Below are positions 55,463-64,000 of a stretch of DNA of 64,000 bases, piece after piece. The translations under genes and the position numbers were made by a program. The stretch's first letter is position 1. Each line of letters starts with the position of its first letter. This stretch comes from Rhizobium sp. NZLR1 (lineage in GTDB: Bacteria > Pseudomonadota > Alphaproteobacteria > Rhizobiales > Rhizobiaceae), in contig NZ_CP071632.1 in assembly GCF_017357385.1 (NCBI RefSeq), positions 3,415,501-3,479,500 on the forward strand, given 5' to 3'. The notes beneath the pieces are model-generated. The model saw only the letters and a program-made list of their open reading frames with translations. It was not told the DNA's origin and did no database searches.

Positions 55463-56791
55463 ATGCGCATCACGATGATTGGATCAGGCTATGTCGGCCT
55501 CGTTTCAGGCGTTTGCTTTGCGGATTTCGGCCACGACGTCATCTGCGTCGACAAGGATCTGAGTAAGATCGAAGCCCTTCGCGACGGCCGCATTCCGATC
55601 TTCGAGCCGGGTCTCGAGCAATTGGTCGCCGAAAATACCAGCACTGGCCGCCTGTCGTTTTCGACGGATGTCGGCGAAAGCGTCCGTAGCGCCGATGTCG
55701 TGTTTATCGCGGTCGGTACACCATCGCGGCGCGGCGACGGCCACGCGGATCTTTCCTATGTCTACGCCGCTGCGCGCGAGATAGCTGCCTACGTGGAAGG
55801 CTTCACCGTTATCGTCACCAAGTCGACGGTGCCGGTCGGCACCGGCGACGAAGTCGAGCGCATCATGCGCGAAACCAACCCTGCGGCGGATGTCGCGGTC
55901 GTTTCCAATCCGGAGTTCCTGCGCGAAGGCGCGGCGATCGAAGATTTCAAGCGTCCCGACCGTATCGTCATCGGGCTGAATGACGATCGGGCGCGCGAAA
56001 CCATGACCGAGGTCTATCGGCCGCTTTACCTCAACCAGGCACCCCTGGTCTTCACCACCCGCCGCACGTCGGAACTGATCAAATATGCGGCCAATGCATT
56101 CCTCGCGATGAAGATTACCTTCATCAACGAGATCGCTGATCTGTGCGAGCGGGTCGATGCAAACGTCCAGGACGTTTCGCGCGGCATCGGTCTCGATGGC
56201 CGTATCGGCGCCAAGTTCCTGCATGCCGGGCCGGGTTACGGCGGTTCGTGCTTCCCCAAGGATACGCTTGCCCTTGCCAAGACGGCGCAGGATTTCGACG
56301 CGCCGGTCCGTCTCATCGAGACGACGATTTCGATCAACGACAACCGCAAACGGGCGATGGGACGCAAGGTCATTTCGGCTGTCGGCGGTGATATTCGCGG
56401 CAAGAAGATTGCCATCTTAGGCCTGACCTTCAAGCCGAACACCGACGACATGCGCGACAGCCCGGCGATTGCCGTCATCCAGACCTTGCAGGACGCCGGC
56501 GCCCAGGTGGTCGGCTACGATCCTGAGGGCATGGAGAATGCCCGCAAGGTGATCGAGAACATCGAATATGCGAGCGGTCCCTATGAAGCGGCCGCTGGTG
56601 CGGATGCGCTCGTCATCGTCACCGAATGGAACCAGTTCCGCGCACTCGATTTCAATCGCCTGAAGCAGTCGATGCGCGCCCCAGTCTTGGTCGACCTGCG
56701 CAATATCTACCGCAGCGACGAGGTGCGCAAACACGGCTTTACCTATACGGGCATCGGCACCAATCTCTATCAGGAATCGACAACCGCCTGA
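55463..56791 (+). CDS. rkpK: UDP-glucose 6-dehydrogenase
   Basis: The 442-residue enzyme oxidises UDP-glucose to UDP-glucuronate with two NAD. It has GSGYVG at 8-13, VAVGTPS-type GTPSRRGDGHADLSYV near 87, the catalytic Cys263 in GGSCFPKD, and ILGLTFKPNTDDMRDSPA in the C-terminal domain. The product supplies glucuronate to PssD/PssE/PssC in the neighbouring exopolysaccharide region. In rhizobia this gene is usually called rkpK (or exo5). Confidence 0.95.
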   Translation: MRITMIGSGYVGLVSGVCFADFGHDVICVDKDLSKIEALRDGRIPIFEPGLEQLVAENTSTGRLSFSTDVGESVRSADVVFIAVGTPSRRGDGHADLSYVYAAAREIAAYVEGFTVIVTKSTVPVGTGDEVERIMRETNPAADVAVVSNPEFLREGAAIEDFKRPDRIVIGLNDDRARETMTEVYRPLYLNQAPLVFTTRRTSELIKYAANAFLAMKITFINEIADLCERVDANVQDVSRGIGLDGRIGAKFLHAGPGYGGSCFPKDTLALAKTAQDFDAPVRLIETTISINDNRKRAMGRKVISAVGGDIRGKKIAILGLTFKPNTDDMRDSPAIAVIQTLQDAGAQVVGYDPEGMENARKVIENIEYASGPYEAAAGADALVIVTEWNQFRALDFNRLKQSMRAPVLVDLRNIYRSDEVRKHGFTYTGIGTNLYQESTTA

Positions 56792-56820
56792 CAGGCTCTG
56801 ATGAACCGGTAATTGTCCTG

Positions 56821-56856
56821 ACGCCGCGGAGCAAAATCCCGCGGCGTTTGGTTTTT
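56821..56856 (+). terminator. Rho-independent terminator of UDP-glucose dehydrogenase
   Basis: ACGCCGCGG (56821-56829) pairs with CCGCGGCGT (56839-56847), followed directly by TTGGTTTTT. It is a standard intrinsic terminator 29 bases after the stop. Confidence 0.9.
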
Positions 56857-56902
56857 GGAGTACCGCGCCGAAACCCTGAACGGTCGGGTCACGCCTGCAG
56901 AT

Positions 56903-57697
56903 CTAATTGAGGATCCCGACCCGCGTCCCTTTTATCGTCAGCACGGTCAGCCGGCCCGTCGCCGAAACTGCGGTGTCGATACCGATTCGCTGCGGGCCGA
57001 ATGTCGGGATTCGCGCCGGGGTATGCCCATGGATCACGAGGACGGGAAGCTGCGGTCCTTCATCCAGGAAGGGCTGACGGATCCACATCAGATCGCTGTC
57101 CTTCTGCCTCTTGAGGTCGACGCCCGGTTTGATGCCGGCATGGACGAAGACCACCCTTCCCATCCGCAGCATGATCGGCAGCGATTCCAGGAATTCGATA
57201 TGCCTCTCGGGGATCATGTGGCGAATGACGCGGGCAATCATTTCGCTTCCGGCCGCCGACTGCAGCAGATGCTCGATATCGATACCGTATGAATGCAACG
57301 TCTCCGTCCCGGCAAAACCCAGCCATTCAAGAATGCGCGCCGGTTTGCGATAAAGCTTCACCAGCTCCGCGTCGTGATTGCCGCACAGCGCGAAACGCTG
57401 AAATCCCGGCGGCGGGGTCTTGCTCAGGAACTCCAGCACCGCACTCGAATCAGGCCCGCGGTCGACATAATCGCCGAGCAAGACGATAAGTTTCGGCCCC
57501 GGAATGCGCGCGGCGTCCTCCTCGATGCGGCGATGCGCCTCGACAAGCTCGTTATAACATCCGTGAACATCGCTCATCGCGTAGACCGCAGCGAAGTCGC
57601 CTTCGGCAAACGTCAGCCGAGCGCGTCCTTTGCGGTTAGCGGCCAGTATCGGTATCTGTCGTCGCCACGGCCCGAGATAGTTAAACATGTAACCCAT
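56903..57697 (-). CDS. Calcineurin-type metallophosphatase (serine/threonine phosphatase family)
   Basis: The 264-residue protein has the metal-binding motifs of PPP/ApaH-like phosphatases in order: MSDVHGCYNEL near 42, GDYVDRGPDS near 75, CGNHDAELV near 103 and VIHGHTPAR near 222. It may remove phosphate from proteins, for instance as counterpart of the PssP tyrosine kinase, or cleave dinucleoside polyphosphates. ATG 57688 is an alternative start three codons in. Confidence 0.88.
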   Translation of the reverse strand: MGYMFNYLGPWRRQIPILAANRKGRARLTFAEGDFAAVYAMSDVHGCYNELVEAHRRIEEDAARIPGPKLIVLLGDYVDRGPDSSAVLEFLSKTPPPGFQRFALCGNHDAELVKLYRKPARILEWLGFAGTETLHSYGIDIEHLLQSAAGSEMIARVIRHMIPERHIEFLESLPIMLRMGRVVFVHAGIKPGVDLKRQKDSDLMWIRQPFLDEGPQLPVLVIHGHTPARIPTFGPQRIGIDTAVSATGRLTVLTIKGTRVGILN

Positions 57698-58361
57698 TTA
57701 TGCGATCCGATAGCACACGAGGCTGTCGGATAAGCTCCATTCCTTACCCATCCCTGCACGGGATGAAGCTCAGTGTTCAAAAAGAAGTAGGCCTGATCAC
57801 CGCCTCTTGGAAAGAGTAACCGGAACCGGTTGCGATATTACGATATAATCCGTCGCTATTTGCTGCGCCGGCTGAGCCGAGCTGGCGCCTCCATCACTGC
57901 CGGACCGTCTCCTCCGCACGGGACACCGCACCTTCGCGTCGAATCAATCCTTACATCGCCACCTTTGCAGATCGGCTTTCCGAGGCACTCGTTCCGCCGC
58001 TCACGCGACGCGCCTGCTAGAAACGCCAGTTGTAGTCGGTCATTTTAGAAGGCGTCACGGCTATTATTGCGACAGCATTTTGGTATGCGATGGTTAATTC
58101 AGCGTTAAATCAAATTACTGGTTCCGTAAGCGGCTGTGTCAATCACCGGCGCTCCAAGCGAGAGAACTTGTGGCAATCGGATTTCCACAGGCAATGCCTC
58201 CTGAAAAGCTGCAAAAATCAACTATAACGAGAGCCAACATAAAAAAATGAACGCTTAAGATTATCATGCTTGACGCTGCCGCGGCGCCGCATGATGATGG
58301 CGCATTGCAGCGTGAATGACATCCTTCACCAAATCTCAGATCAAAAACTGCGGGGTGCGAA
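57698..58361. other. Intergenic stretch without a supported gene
   Basis: This 664-base gap lies between the divergent phosphatase and KTSC genes. A small hairpin, CATCCC-(5)-GGGATG, is at 57749-57765. Short open frames exist but none has a ribosome-binding site or a recognised product. Promoters for both neighbours are expected here. Confidence 0.4.
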
Positions 58362-58565
58362 GTGGAAACTGCGGTTGATTCGAAACTTATCGAGGCGATC
58401 ACCTACGACGAAGACAGCCGGCATCTACGGGTCTATCTGACAAACGGTCAGAGGCGAGAATATGAAGGCGTCCCCAAGGGCGTCGTCGTCGGCTTGACGA
58501 TGGCGGAATCCCCGGGAAATTTTTATATGACGGCAATCAGAGGCAAATATCCTCCCCGTCCCTAA
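58362..58565 (+). CDS. KTSC-domain protein
   Basis: The 67-residue protein (SKLIEAITYDEDSRHLRVYL, then YEGVPKGVVVGLTMAESPG) matches the small KTSC domain family, seen alone or next to RNA-binding proteins such as lysyl-tRNA synthetase-like domains; its function is unknown. It starts with GTG at 58362. A hairpin at 58589-58614 lies between it and the convergent esterase. Confidence 0.8.
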   Translation: METAVDSKLIEAITYDEDSRHLRVYLTNGQRREYEGVPKGVVVGLTMAESPGNFYMTAIRGKYPPRP

Positions 58566-58588
58566 GGATCTATCATTCCAGCCGAGAT

Positions 58589-58614
58589 GCGGGACCGGCA
58601 TTTACCGGCCCCGC
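58589..58614. terminator. Hairpin between convergent genes
   Basis: GCGGGACCGG pairs with CCGGCCCCGC with one mismatch around a CATTTA loop, between the KTSC gene stop (58565) and the esterase stop (58647). It probably ends both transcripts. Confidence 0.65.
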
Positions 58615-58646
58615 AAATCAGCACCACCGAGTGGCGGCACATTCCA

Positions 58647-59252
58647 TCAATAGCCACTGAAGAAATCGCGAACTGCATTGATCTCGAGCGGCGCAATCTC
58701 ATGGCCGCCGGGATGCCATACCGTCCTGACATCAGCCCCGCGATCTTTCAGATGCTCCGACAGCGCCTCGGTCACGGGGACAGGAGCGATCGGATCCCGC
58801 TGGCCGGCCGTCACCAGCACCTTTCTCCCCGCAAGCGTTGCCTGGGCTTCAGGCTGAAACGGAATGAGCGGGTGCATCAGAACCACGGCATCGAAGATAC
58901 CCTTCTCGATCAGCATATTGGCAAGAATGTTTGCGCCGTTCGAAAAACCCAGGCCGAGAATCTGGGAAGCCTGGTGCTCCTCAGCCAATGAACTAACATA
59001 GGTGGCCATCTTCTCCGTCGCTCGTGAAAGGTCGGCCATGTCGTAGACCCCCTCCCCGGTGCGCCGGAAGAACCGCGCCGCGCCATGTTCGGAAACGTCG
59101 CCGCGCGGCGAGAGAACCGTCGCTTGGGGCAACAGGCGCCGGCCGAGGTCGAAGAACTGGTTCTCGTCGCCACCGGTGCCGTGCAGCACCAGCAGAATGG
59201 GTTTATCAGGTGCACCGGCATGCAGCCGGTGCACATATCCAGCTTCGGTCAT
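58647..59252 (-). CDS. Alpha/beta-hydrolase, phospholipase/carboxylesterase family
   Basis: This 201-residue cytoplasmic esterase has the oxyanion segment LLVLHGTGGDENQF near 20, nucleophile Ser in GLGFSNGAN near 103, then the acid in AGQRDPIAP and the His in WHPGGHEI. It follows the ring-cleaving dioxygenase gene by 11 bases on the same strand; such pairs are common in rhizobia and in the MhqD/MhqO quinone-detoxification system of Bacillus. Confidence 0.9.
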   Translation of the reverse strand: MTEAGYVHRLHAGAPDKPILLVLHGTGGDENQFFDLGRRLLPQATVLSPRGDVSEHGAARFFRRTGEGVYDMADLSRATEKMATYVSSLAEEHQASQILGLGFSNGANILANMLIEKGIFDAVVLMHPLIPFQPEAQATLAGRKVLVTAGQRDPIAPVPVTEALSEHLKDRGADVRTVWHPGGHEIAPLEINAVRDFFSGY

Positions 59253-59263
59253 ATCACCTCTCC

Positions 59264-60196
59264 TTACGCTTCGAGCGGCTGCAGGTGTTGCTCGAGCAGC
59301 GCGCGAAGATGAGCGTGCTGCGGCGGCAGCTTTAGAGCTTCGCCGAGGTGGGCCGTATCCTCATCGCGGTCAAAGCCCGGCTCATTGGTCGCGACCTCGA
59401 ACAGCACGCCGCCCGGCGTGCGGAAATAGATCGCCCAGAAATAATCGCGGTCGATCACCGGGGTCACCTGATAGCCGGTGTCCATCAGCGCCTTGCGCAC
59501 TTCGAGCTGCTTCTCGCGATTTTCGACGGCGAAGGCGACGTGGTGGACGGAACCGGCGCCGGGAAGCGCGCGGGCGATGTTCGGCATGGTCTCGAGATCG
59601 ATGAGATGCGCGCCGTTGCCGTCAGGCTTGATCAGCCGCTTGACACCGTCCCGTTCCTCGACGACCTCGTAGCCCATGAACTTCAGGAGTTCGGCAGTGG
59701 CGCCCTCATCCCGCAGGCGCATGGCGACGGAATGGAAGCCGCGAATGGCGTGGTCTTCGCTGATGCCGGCATGTGTCCAGGCTTGACGGGTATCGTCCCT
59801 GACCTCGACGAGCGCAAAACCGTCACCGTCGGGGCCGGAAAAATTCAGGCGCTTCTCGCCGAAGCTTTCCTCGGCCTTCAGCCCGCCGATGTTCAACGTG
59901 CTGAAACGATCGCTCCAGAAGCCAAGCGAGCCTTGCGGAACGGAAAACACTGTCGTGCCGACCTCCCCTGTGCCCGGACGGCCCTGCGCCATCTTCGGGA
60001 ATGGGAAATAGGTCATGACAGTGCCCGGCGCACCTGTCTCATCACCATAATAGAGATGATAGACGTCAGGCGCGTCGAAGTTCACTGTCTTCTTGACGCG
60101 GCGCAAGCCAAGCGCATTGGTGAAGAACTGGTTGTTGGTATGGGCGTCCTCCGCCATCGCCGTGACGTGGTGCAGACCCCTGATCTGATCGAGCAT
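59264..60196 (-). CDS. Ring-cleaving dioxygenase of the glyoxalase/VOC family (MhqO/PcpA-like)
   Basis: The 310-residue protein has two VOC halves. Metal ligands are expected at the His of IRGLHHVTAMAEDA near 9, the His of SVHHVAFAVENR near 218 and the Glu of GVLFEVATNEPGF near 272. Family members open hydroquinones or catechols and help remove quinones. With the esterase gene it probably forms a two-gene operon for detoxification of plant or soil phenolics. Confidence 0.9.
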   Translation of the reverse strand: MLDQIRGLHHVTAMAEDAHTNNQFFTNALGLRRVKKTVNFDAPDVYHLYYGDETGAPGTVMTYFPFPKMAQGRPGTGEVGTTVFSVPQGSLGFWSDRFSTLNIGGLKAEESFGEKRLNFSGPDGDGFALVEVRDDTRQAWTHAGISEDHAIRGFHSVAMRLRDEGATAELLKFMGYEVVEERDGVKRLIKPDGNGAHLIDLETMPNIARALPGAGSVHHVAFAVENREKQLEVRKALMDTGYQVTPVIDRDYFWAIYFRTPGGVLFEVATNEPGFDRDEDTAHLGEALKLPPQHAHLRALLEQHLQPLEA

Positions 60197-60326
60197 GTGA
60201 GACCCCTTTCTTGCCCGCAGCTCGCGGGCTTTCGATGAGGCTAAGATGCGCGCTCAGGCTCCCTGCGAACAGACCCGTAGAGCAAAACGCATTGTCTTCT
60301 TTTAGTGAACGAAGACTACCGCGCGT

Positions 60327-61034
60327 TCACAGTTCGGTGTCGTGGGGATCGACCGGCAATTGCCAGTCGATCGGCTCGCGTCCCCGCGATTGCAGGAAGC
60401 CATTCGCCTTCGAAAAATGCCCGCAGCCGAAAAACCCGCTATGAGCCGAAAGCGGCGAGGGATGCGGCGCCCTGAGCACGAGATGCCGCGTCGTATCCAC
60501 GAAGGCGGCCTTGCGCTGGGCATAGGAGCCCCAGAGCATGAAGACGACGGATTCGCATTCGTCGTTGATCTTGCGGATGACGGCGTCGGTGAAGCGCTCC
60601 CACCCCTTGCCCTGATGGGCCGCCGCCTGCCCTTCCTCGACGGTCAACACGCTGTTCAGCAGCAGCACGCCCTGTCTTGCCCAATGTTCGAGGAAGCCGT
60701 GACGCGCCGGCGCTATGCCGAGATCCGTCTTCATCTCCTTGTAGATATTGACGAGGGAAGGCGGGATGCGCACGCCCGGCCGCACGCTGAAGCACAGCCC
60801 GTGGGCTTGCCCCTGCCCATGATAGGGGTCTTGGCCGAGAATGACGACCTTGACGTTGGAGATCGGCGTCAGGTCGAGGGCGCGGAAATATTCGCTGCCG
60901 CGGGGGAAAATCCGTTTACCGACCTGCTTTTGCGTCACAAGAAAGGATTTGAGTTGCTGCATATAGGGGCTCGAGAACTCCGCCGCCAAGGCGGCCTTCC
61001 AGCTCTCTTCGAGACTGACTGACGTATCGCTCAT
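60327..61034 (-). CDS. ung: Uracil-DNA glycosylase
   Basis: Ung removes uracil from DNA to start base-excision repair. From ATG 61034 the protein has 235 residues, with the water-activating D69 in [18 protein letters not shown] and the His loop [17 protein letters not shown] near 194. An upstream ATG at 61073 would add 13 residues not seen in the family. Confidence 0.96.
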   Translation of the reverse strand: MSDTSVSLEESWKAALAAEFSSPYMQQLKSFLVTQKQVGKRIFPRGSEYFRALDLTPISNVKVVILGQDPYHGQGQAHGLCFSVRPGVRIPPSLVNIYKEMKTDLGIAPARHGFLEHWARQGVLLLNSVLTVEEGQAAAHQGKGWERFTDAVIRKINDECESVVFMLWGSYAQRKAAFVDTTRHLVLRAPHPSPLSAHSGFFGCGHFSKANGFLQSRGREPIDWQLPVDPHDTEL

Positions 61035-61270
61035 CCAGCAAACCCTTCGCATACGACGAAACAACGGACACACGGTTCTAACAAAATCGATCTACGCTGC
61101 AATGCCTGTCCGCTCGGCAATGGGTCTACGCCTTTGGGATAGGCGAGAGAAGATTGCGAGAGGCTGTGCGAGGCACGGTCGTCCGTGTTTAACTATATGA
61201 CGTCTTCGGTATTTACGCCGGCAGGTGGCCTGAGTAGAACCTTGATCATAAACCGGGGACATGTCTTCAA

Positions 61271-62695
61271 ATGAAATTCGGCACGAGCGGCCTTCGCGGA
61301 CTTTCAGTGGATCTCAAGGGACGCGCCTCTGCGCTTTATGCGACGGCGTTCGGCAAATATCTGCTGCAGACCGGCAAGGCGCAGGTCGGCGATGCCATTC
61401 TGATCGGCCGCGATTTTCGCGATTCGAGCCCCGATATTTCGGGAAATTGTGCCGGCGCACTCGCCGCTCTCGGCTTCCGGGTATTCGACTGCGGCAATGT
61501 ACCGACACCCGCCCTTGCCCTCTATGGTCTCAAGAGCAATGCTGCATGTCTGATGGTCACCGGTTCGCATATTCCGGCGGACCGCAACGGCATTAAGTTC
61601 TATCGCCCGGACGGCGAGATCGACAAGTCGGACGAGGCTGATATCACCGCATTGGCGGCCGAGATCGAACGAACAGGCGAGGCCGTTGCAGAGGCACCGG
61701 CCATAAACGAAGATCATGAGGCGATCTGCCGGCAGCTCTTTTTCCAACGCAATGCCGCGCTGCTGCCGCAAGGCGCGCTATCCGGTCTGAAGATCGGCGT
61801 CTACCAGCACAGCACCGTCGCCCGCGACCTTCTGGTTGACGTTCTCGCCCATTACGGCGCCGAGATCACCGCTCTCGGGCGTTCGGAGAGTTTCATTCCC
61901 GTCGACACCGAAGCCGTTTCCGAGGAGACGGTCACACTGATGAAGCACTGGGTGTCCGAGCATAAATGCGATGCGATCGTCTCGACCGATGGCGACGGTG
62001 ACCGCCCGCTGGTCACCGACGAAACCGGCACGCCGTTGCGCGGCGACCTTCTCGGCCTTGTCGCAGCCAATTTTCTTGGCGCCAGCACGGTGGTGACACC
62101 GGTAACCTCCAATTCCGGCATTGAGGCGGCGGGTTCTTTCGCCGTCAGGCGCACCCGCGTCGGCTCGCCCTTCGTCATCGCAGGCATGGAAGAGGCCGTG
62201 GCGGCCGGCGGGGATCATGTCATGGGCTTTGAAGCCAATGGCGGGCTGCTGACTGCAACCCCTTTCGATATCAACGGCCAAAATGTGCGCGCCTTGCCGA
62301 CGCGCGACTGTTTTATCCCGATGCTCGCGATCCTGTCGCTCGCCGCCGTTCGCCGGCAGCCGCTCTCGGCCATTGCCGCCTCCTATCACCTGCCCTTTGC
62401 CGCCGCCGATCGCCTGGAGAATTTTCCGGTGCAGACGAGCGCGGCGCTGATGGAGCATCTGCGCGCCTCCAATGAAAACCTTGCTGCCTTCCTGCAGCCG
62501 GTCGGCGAGGTGGCGACGAAATCCGACATCGACGGACTTCGCGTGACGCTGAAAGACGGCAGGATCATGCATTTCCGCCCCTCCGGCAATGCGCCGGAAA
62601 TGCGCTGCTACGTCGAAGCCGGGAGCGAAACTGCAGCCCTGGATCTGCTGAAGACAGGGCTCACCCAAATAACGAACTGGGCAGACGCCCGCTAA
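61271..62695 (+). CDS. manB: Phosphomannomutase (NoeK/ManB type)
   Basis: This 474-residue alpha-D-phosphohexomutase has the phosphoserine S99 in VTGSHIPADRNGIKFY, the metal loop STDGDGDRPL from D240, and a late SGNAPEMRCYVEA phosphate-binding loop. It interconverts mannose-6- and mannose-1-phosphate. It is followed 37 bases later by GDP-mannose pyrophosphorylase, and together they make GDP-mannose for surface glycans; in R. etli this pair is named noeK/noeJ. Confidence 0.92.
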   Translation: MKFGTSGLRGLSVDLKGRASALYATAFGKYLLQTGKAQVGDAILIGRDFRDSSPDISGNCAGALAALGFRVFDCGNVPTPALALYGLKSNAACLMVTGSHIPADRNGIKFYRPDGEIDKSDEADITALAAEIERTGEAVAEAPAINEDHEAICRQLFFQRNAALLPQGALSGLKIGVYQHSTVARDLLVDVLAHYGAEITALGRSESFIPVDTEAVSEETVTLMKHWVSEHKCDAIVSTDGDGDRPLVTDETGTPLRGDLLGLVAANFLGASTVVTPVTSNSGIEAAGSFAVRRTRVGSPFVIAGMEEAVAAGGDHVMGFEANGGLLTATPFDINGQNVRALPTRDCFIPMLAILSLAAVRRQPLSAIAASYHLPFAAADRLENFPVQTSAALMEHLRASNENLAAFLQPVGEVATKSDIDGLRVTLKDGRIMHFRPSGNAPEMRCYVEAGSETAALDLLKTGLTQITNWADAR

Positions 62696-62732
62696 ACATG
62701 CCACGAACAAGATTTTTTCAAGGAACCCGCCT

Positions 62733-64000
62733 ATGACGCAGAAAATCGTTCCCGTGATCATGGCCGGCGGCAAAGGCACGCGGCTCTGGCCGCTTTCCCG
62801 TGCCACCGCCCCGAAACAGTTCATCCAGTTCGTCGGCAACAAGACGCTGTTTCAGGAGACGCTCGAACGCGTTTCCAACCCGGAGCTCTATGAGGCTCCG
62901 ATCGTCGTCACCAACGAGGAATTTCGCTTTCTGGTCGCCGAGCAGGCCCGTGCGCTGGCCGTCCCGCTCGCCGCGGTGCTGCTTGAACCAGTCGCCCGCA
63001 ACACCGCCGCAGCGGTGGCCGCCGCCGCAACACTTGCCGCTGAGCTTTTCGGCAAGGGCACCATCATCCAGATGCTCGCCTCGGATCACGAAATCCTCGC
63101 CGACAACAGCTATTTCGATTGCATCCGCATCGCCCGCGATGCCGCAGCCGACGGCAAGCTCGTAACCTTCGGCATCAGCCCTACCGAGCCGGCGACCGGT
63201 TACGGCTATATCGAAATCGGCGATGCGCTCGAAAACGGCGCCCACAAGGTCAGCCGTTTTGTGGAAAAACCGACACTGGAAAAGGCCGAGCAGATGCTCG
63301 CCGACGGCGGCTTCTACTGGAACTCCGGCATCTTCATGTTCCCGGTTGCGGAACTTATTGCCGAACTGCAGGAATATGCCCCCGATGTGCTGAAGGCGGC
63401 AAGCAAGGCCGTTTCCAAGGCAAGCCGCGACCTCGACTTTACCCGTCTTGAGGCCGACCATTTTGCCAAGAGCCCCGATATCTCCATCGACTACGCGATC
63501 ATGGAAAAAACCTCCAAGGCCGTGGTCGTCCCCTCGCCGTTCAAATGGTCGGACATGGGAAGCTGGGATGCTGTCTGGAAATCCGGCGTCCGCGACGACA
63601 ACGGCAATGTCGCCGCCGCAAACACCACCGTCGTCAATACCCGCAACTCACTGGTCATGACCCATGGCGTGCATCTTGCCGTCCAGGGCATGGAGGATGT
63701 CGCCGTCATTGCCAGCGAGGACGCCGTCTATGTCGGACCACTCAAAGACAGCCAGAATGTCGGGCAATTGGTCAAGATGCTGGCCTCCTCTTCCGCGACG
63801 GCGAAATTCACCGAAACCCACCCGACCTCCTACCGGCCGTGGGGCGGCTACACCTCCATCTTCAATGGCGATCGCTTTCAGGTGAAGCGCATCTTTGTCA
63901 CGCCGGGCAAGAAACTTTCGCTGCAAAAACACCATCATCGCTCCGAACACTGGGTCGTCGTCAAGGGAACCGCCGAGGTGACGGTCGGAGAGACCGTGCG
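62733..64000 (+). CDS. manC: Mannose-1-phosphate guanylyltransferase / mannose-6-phosphate isomerase (partial)
   Basis: The gene begins at ATG 62733 after AAGGA and runs off the right edge, so about 422 residues are seen. The N-terminal nucleotidyl-transferase motif is VIMAGGKGTRLWPLSR near 9, with a sugar-binding VEKPTLEKAEQML region near 175. The cupin-type isomerase part is entered at KKLSLQKHHHRSEHWVVVKG. It makes GDP-mannose from the product of the mutase upstream; rhizobial name noeJ. Confidence 0.94.
   Translation, partial: MTQKIVPVIMAGGKGTRLWPLSRATAPKQFIQFVGNKTLFQETLERVSNPELYEAPIVVTNEEFRFLVAEQARALAVPLAAVLLEPVARNTAAAVAAAATLAAELFGKGTIIQMLASDHEILADNSYFDCIRIARDAAADGKLVTFGISPTEPATGYGYIEIGDALENGAHKVSRFVEKPTLEKAEQMLADGGFYWNSGIFMFPVAELIAELQEYAPDVLKAASKAVSKASRDLDFTRLEADHFAKSPDISIDYAIMEKTSKAVVVPSPFKWSDMGSWDAVWKSGVRDDNGNVAAANTTVVNTRNSLVMTHGVHLAVQGMEDVAVIASEDAVYVGPLKDSQNVGQLVKMLASSSATAKFTETHPTSYRPWGGYTSIFNGDRFQVKRIFVTPGKKLSLQKHHHRSEHWVVVKGTAEVTVGETV

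Noticed and set aside
1..64000. CRISPR arrays, tRNA and rRNA genes
   Set aside because: No regularly spaced direct repeats, no convincing T-loop/acceptor pairing and no rRNA-like sequence were seen while reading; a dedicated tRNA scan would settle the point.

Overview
The window looks like a chromosomal or chromid segment of a fast-growing Rhizobium of the R. leguminosarum/R. etli group. This rests on a contiguous block resembling the known R. leguminosarum Pss-I exopolysaccharide region (pssW, pyruvyl transferases, pssC-D-E, the PrsD/PrsE secretion system, a PlyA-like glycanase, a Rap-type protein, then pssP-O-N-T), on a PraR-type regulator, on a RIME1-like intergenic repeat, and on GC-rich codon use. 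No rRNA, tRNA or CRISPR array was seen.

Layout. 1-4042 (minus): periplasmic nitrate reductase operon napEFDABC, with napC cut by the left edge. 4385-8470: divergent sugar ABC transporter (permease and ATPase on minus; dehydrogenase and binding protein on plus). 8530-10753: a divergent LysR/AmpC beta-lactamase pair. 11091-21374: a surface-polysaccharide island with a nucleotide-sugar epimerase/decarboxylase, an ABC-2 exporter, several family 2 glycosyltransferases, a decayed gene piece and a 1016-residue glycosyltransferase-methyltransferase-deacetylase fusion; it is followed by a serine-recombinase remnant. 21.7-26.5 kb: an accessory stretch with small genes and a minus-strand operon: PraR-like regulator, 67-codon gene, YcaO, TfuA, then an 82-codon gene. 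This is the best candidate for an undescribed peptide-modification system. 26.9-28.3 kb: two membrane-anchored unknowns. 28.5-54.3 kb: the Pss-I exopolysaccharide region with assembly genes, type I secretion, secreted Ra-domain proteins and the Wzx/Wzy/Wzc/Wza-type export genes. 54.6-64 kb: a LapG-like protease, UDP-glucose dehydrogenase, phosphatase, KTSC protein, esterase, ring-cleaving dioxygenase, uracil-DNA glycosylase, phosphomannomutase and GDP-mannose pyrophosphorylase (cut by the right edge).

How they fit together. UDP-glucose dehydrogenase supplies UDP-glucuronate to PssD/PssE/PssC; later glycosyltransferases extend the repeat, the acetyl and pyruvyl transferases decorate it, the PssL flippase and PssT polymerase assemble it, and PssP/PssN export it. 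PrsD/PrsE secrete the PlyA-like glycanase and Rap-type binding protein that act on the same polymer outside the cell. The 11-21 kb island encodes a second, ABC-exporter-dependent glycan. Several genes carry oddities worth checking: a one-base frameshift in prsD, an in-frame repeat insertion in ycaO, a shortened napF, and a transporter ATPase with no ATG/GTG/TTG start at the expected place.
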